In this document: positions 63,354-64,000 of the stretch, piece by piece
Position numbering within the stretch: position 1 is the first letter of the stretch
How the letters are laid out: each line of letters opens with the position of its first letter
Assembly (NCBI GenBank): GCA_005406025.1
Contig: BGZK01000144.1
Location: forward strand, 434,001 to 498,000
Direction of reading: 5' to 3'
Length of the DNA: 64,000 nt
Source: Eumeta japonica
Taxonomy: Eukaryota; Arthropoda; Insecta; Lepidoptera; Psychidae
Program-made: the position numbers and the translations under genes
Notes under the pieces: model-generated
Seen by the model: only the letters and a program-made list of their open reading frames with translations
Told to the model about the DNA's origin: nothing
The model's database searches: none

Positions 63354-64000
63354 GTACATAAAAAGTATAATCACACACTATTATGCAGATAAAATAATTG
63401 AATGTCAAAATAATACTTAAACCCCCTGTCAAATTATTTTCCATTTAACATTATCATAAACAGCATCTAATTAGAGATCTTTTTTAGTTACACCAATCTC
63501 AAACTGGAAACTTAATTTTGTGCTGTGAACGTTATAAACAATTATTTATATAACTCAGGTAAACAGTAATCACTTAACTAGAGTAGGGCTAGGGACTAAT
63601 GCACAATTAATAAACATCTTATTCTATTGGCTATTGAAATTAACAGATATGTTTATTGATTTAATATTTACAACATCAAATACTTTTTTTTTTTGGAAAT
63701 TACACTTTGCTATACTAGTAATTGTTGATAGTTAGTATTGAAAACTAATAAGAAAATGCAAAATGATAAGTTTTCAATGAAAAAAATCTCATTAATCTAA
63801 ATAAGAAATTTTCATTTACTCATTTAATTTAACTAAGAAAGTTATTTATTAACATAACTATTCTATTTATATTGAAATATATTTATTTATCTACAAACAA
63901 TTAAAACAATTATTATACACAGTGGTTGTGGCCAAGTGCACAACCCATTGCTTTTAAATCAATACAAAATAGGTTCTATTTCCAAAGGCCAATTGACATA
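63354..64000 (+). other. MTIF2: Intron of MTIF2 at right edge
   Basis: AT-rich sequence with no further exon recognisable before the window ends. Confidence 0.5.

Overview
The window is an animal nuclear segment, most likely from a moth or butterfly (Lepidoptera). The evidence is spliced GT-AG genes with AT-rich introns, six insect-type gene models, and dispersed repeats whose end sequences I recognise from lepidopteran genomes. Those include the 'aagtgcgagtcgg' type, the 'tccatgggcggcggt' type, the 'ctttcacc..cggcttcgcc' type and 'aaccgactccaaaaa'. There is no prokaryotic-style operon, CRISPR array or viral gene. All exon coordinates were counted by hand from splice sites, reading frame and protein similarity, and could be off by a base in places.

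Layout. 1293-3085 (+): last two exons of an SLC7 b(0,+)-type amino acid transporter. 7948-25240 (+): a complete 23-exon DDB1 gene (1150 aa), the core adaptor of CUL4 ubiquitin ligases. 28637-32856 (+) and 45444-50434 (-): two complete four-exon paralogs of NUDT14 (UDP-sugar pyrophosphatase, Nudix family) facing each other tail to tail. 53097-54767 (+): a single-exon HTATSF1/CUS2 splicing factor gene. 61188 to beyond the right edge (+): the first visible exons of mitochondrial translation initiation factor 2 (MTIF2). The genes have unrelated housekeeping roles and do not form a pathway.

The space between genes is mostly transposon debris. The 12.6 kb between the NUDT14 paralogs is the densest part. 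It holds two non-autonomous hAT elements with perfect 8-bp target duplications, a dead mariner, a 495-bp inverted-repeat element, a tRNA-derived SINE, a small MITE family and a LINE-type repeat with a triplicated internal block. A jockey-clade non-LTR retrotransposon fragment (minus strand, 58.6-60.0 kb) lies beside a 63-bp piece of 5S rRNA sequence.

The most interesting signal is in the NUDT14 pair. Exons 1 and 2 differ at roughly 13-16% of sites, but a 143-bp stretch covering the end of intron 2 and most of exon 3 is identical apart from one base. Recent gene conversion between the inverted copies is the natural reading. I found no convincing undescribed molecular system.
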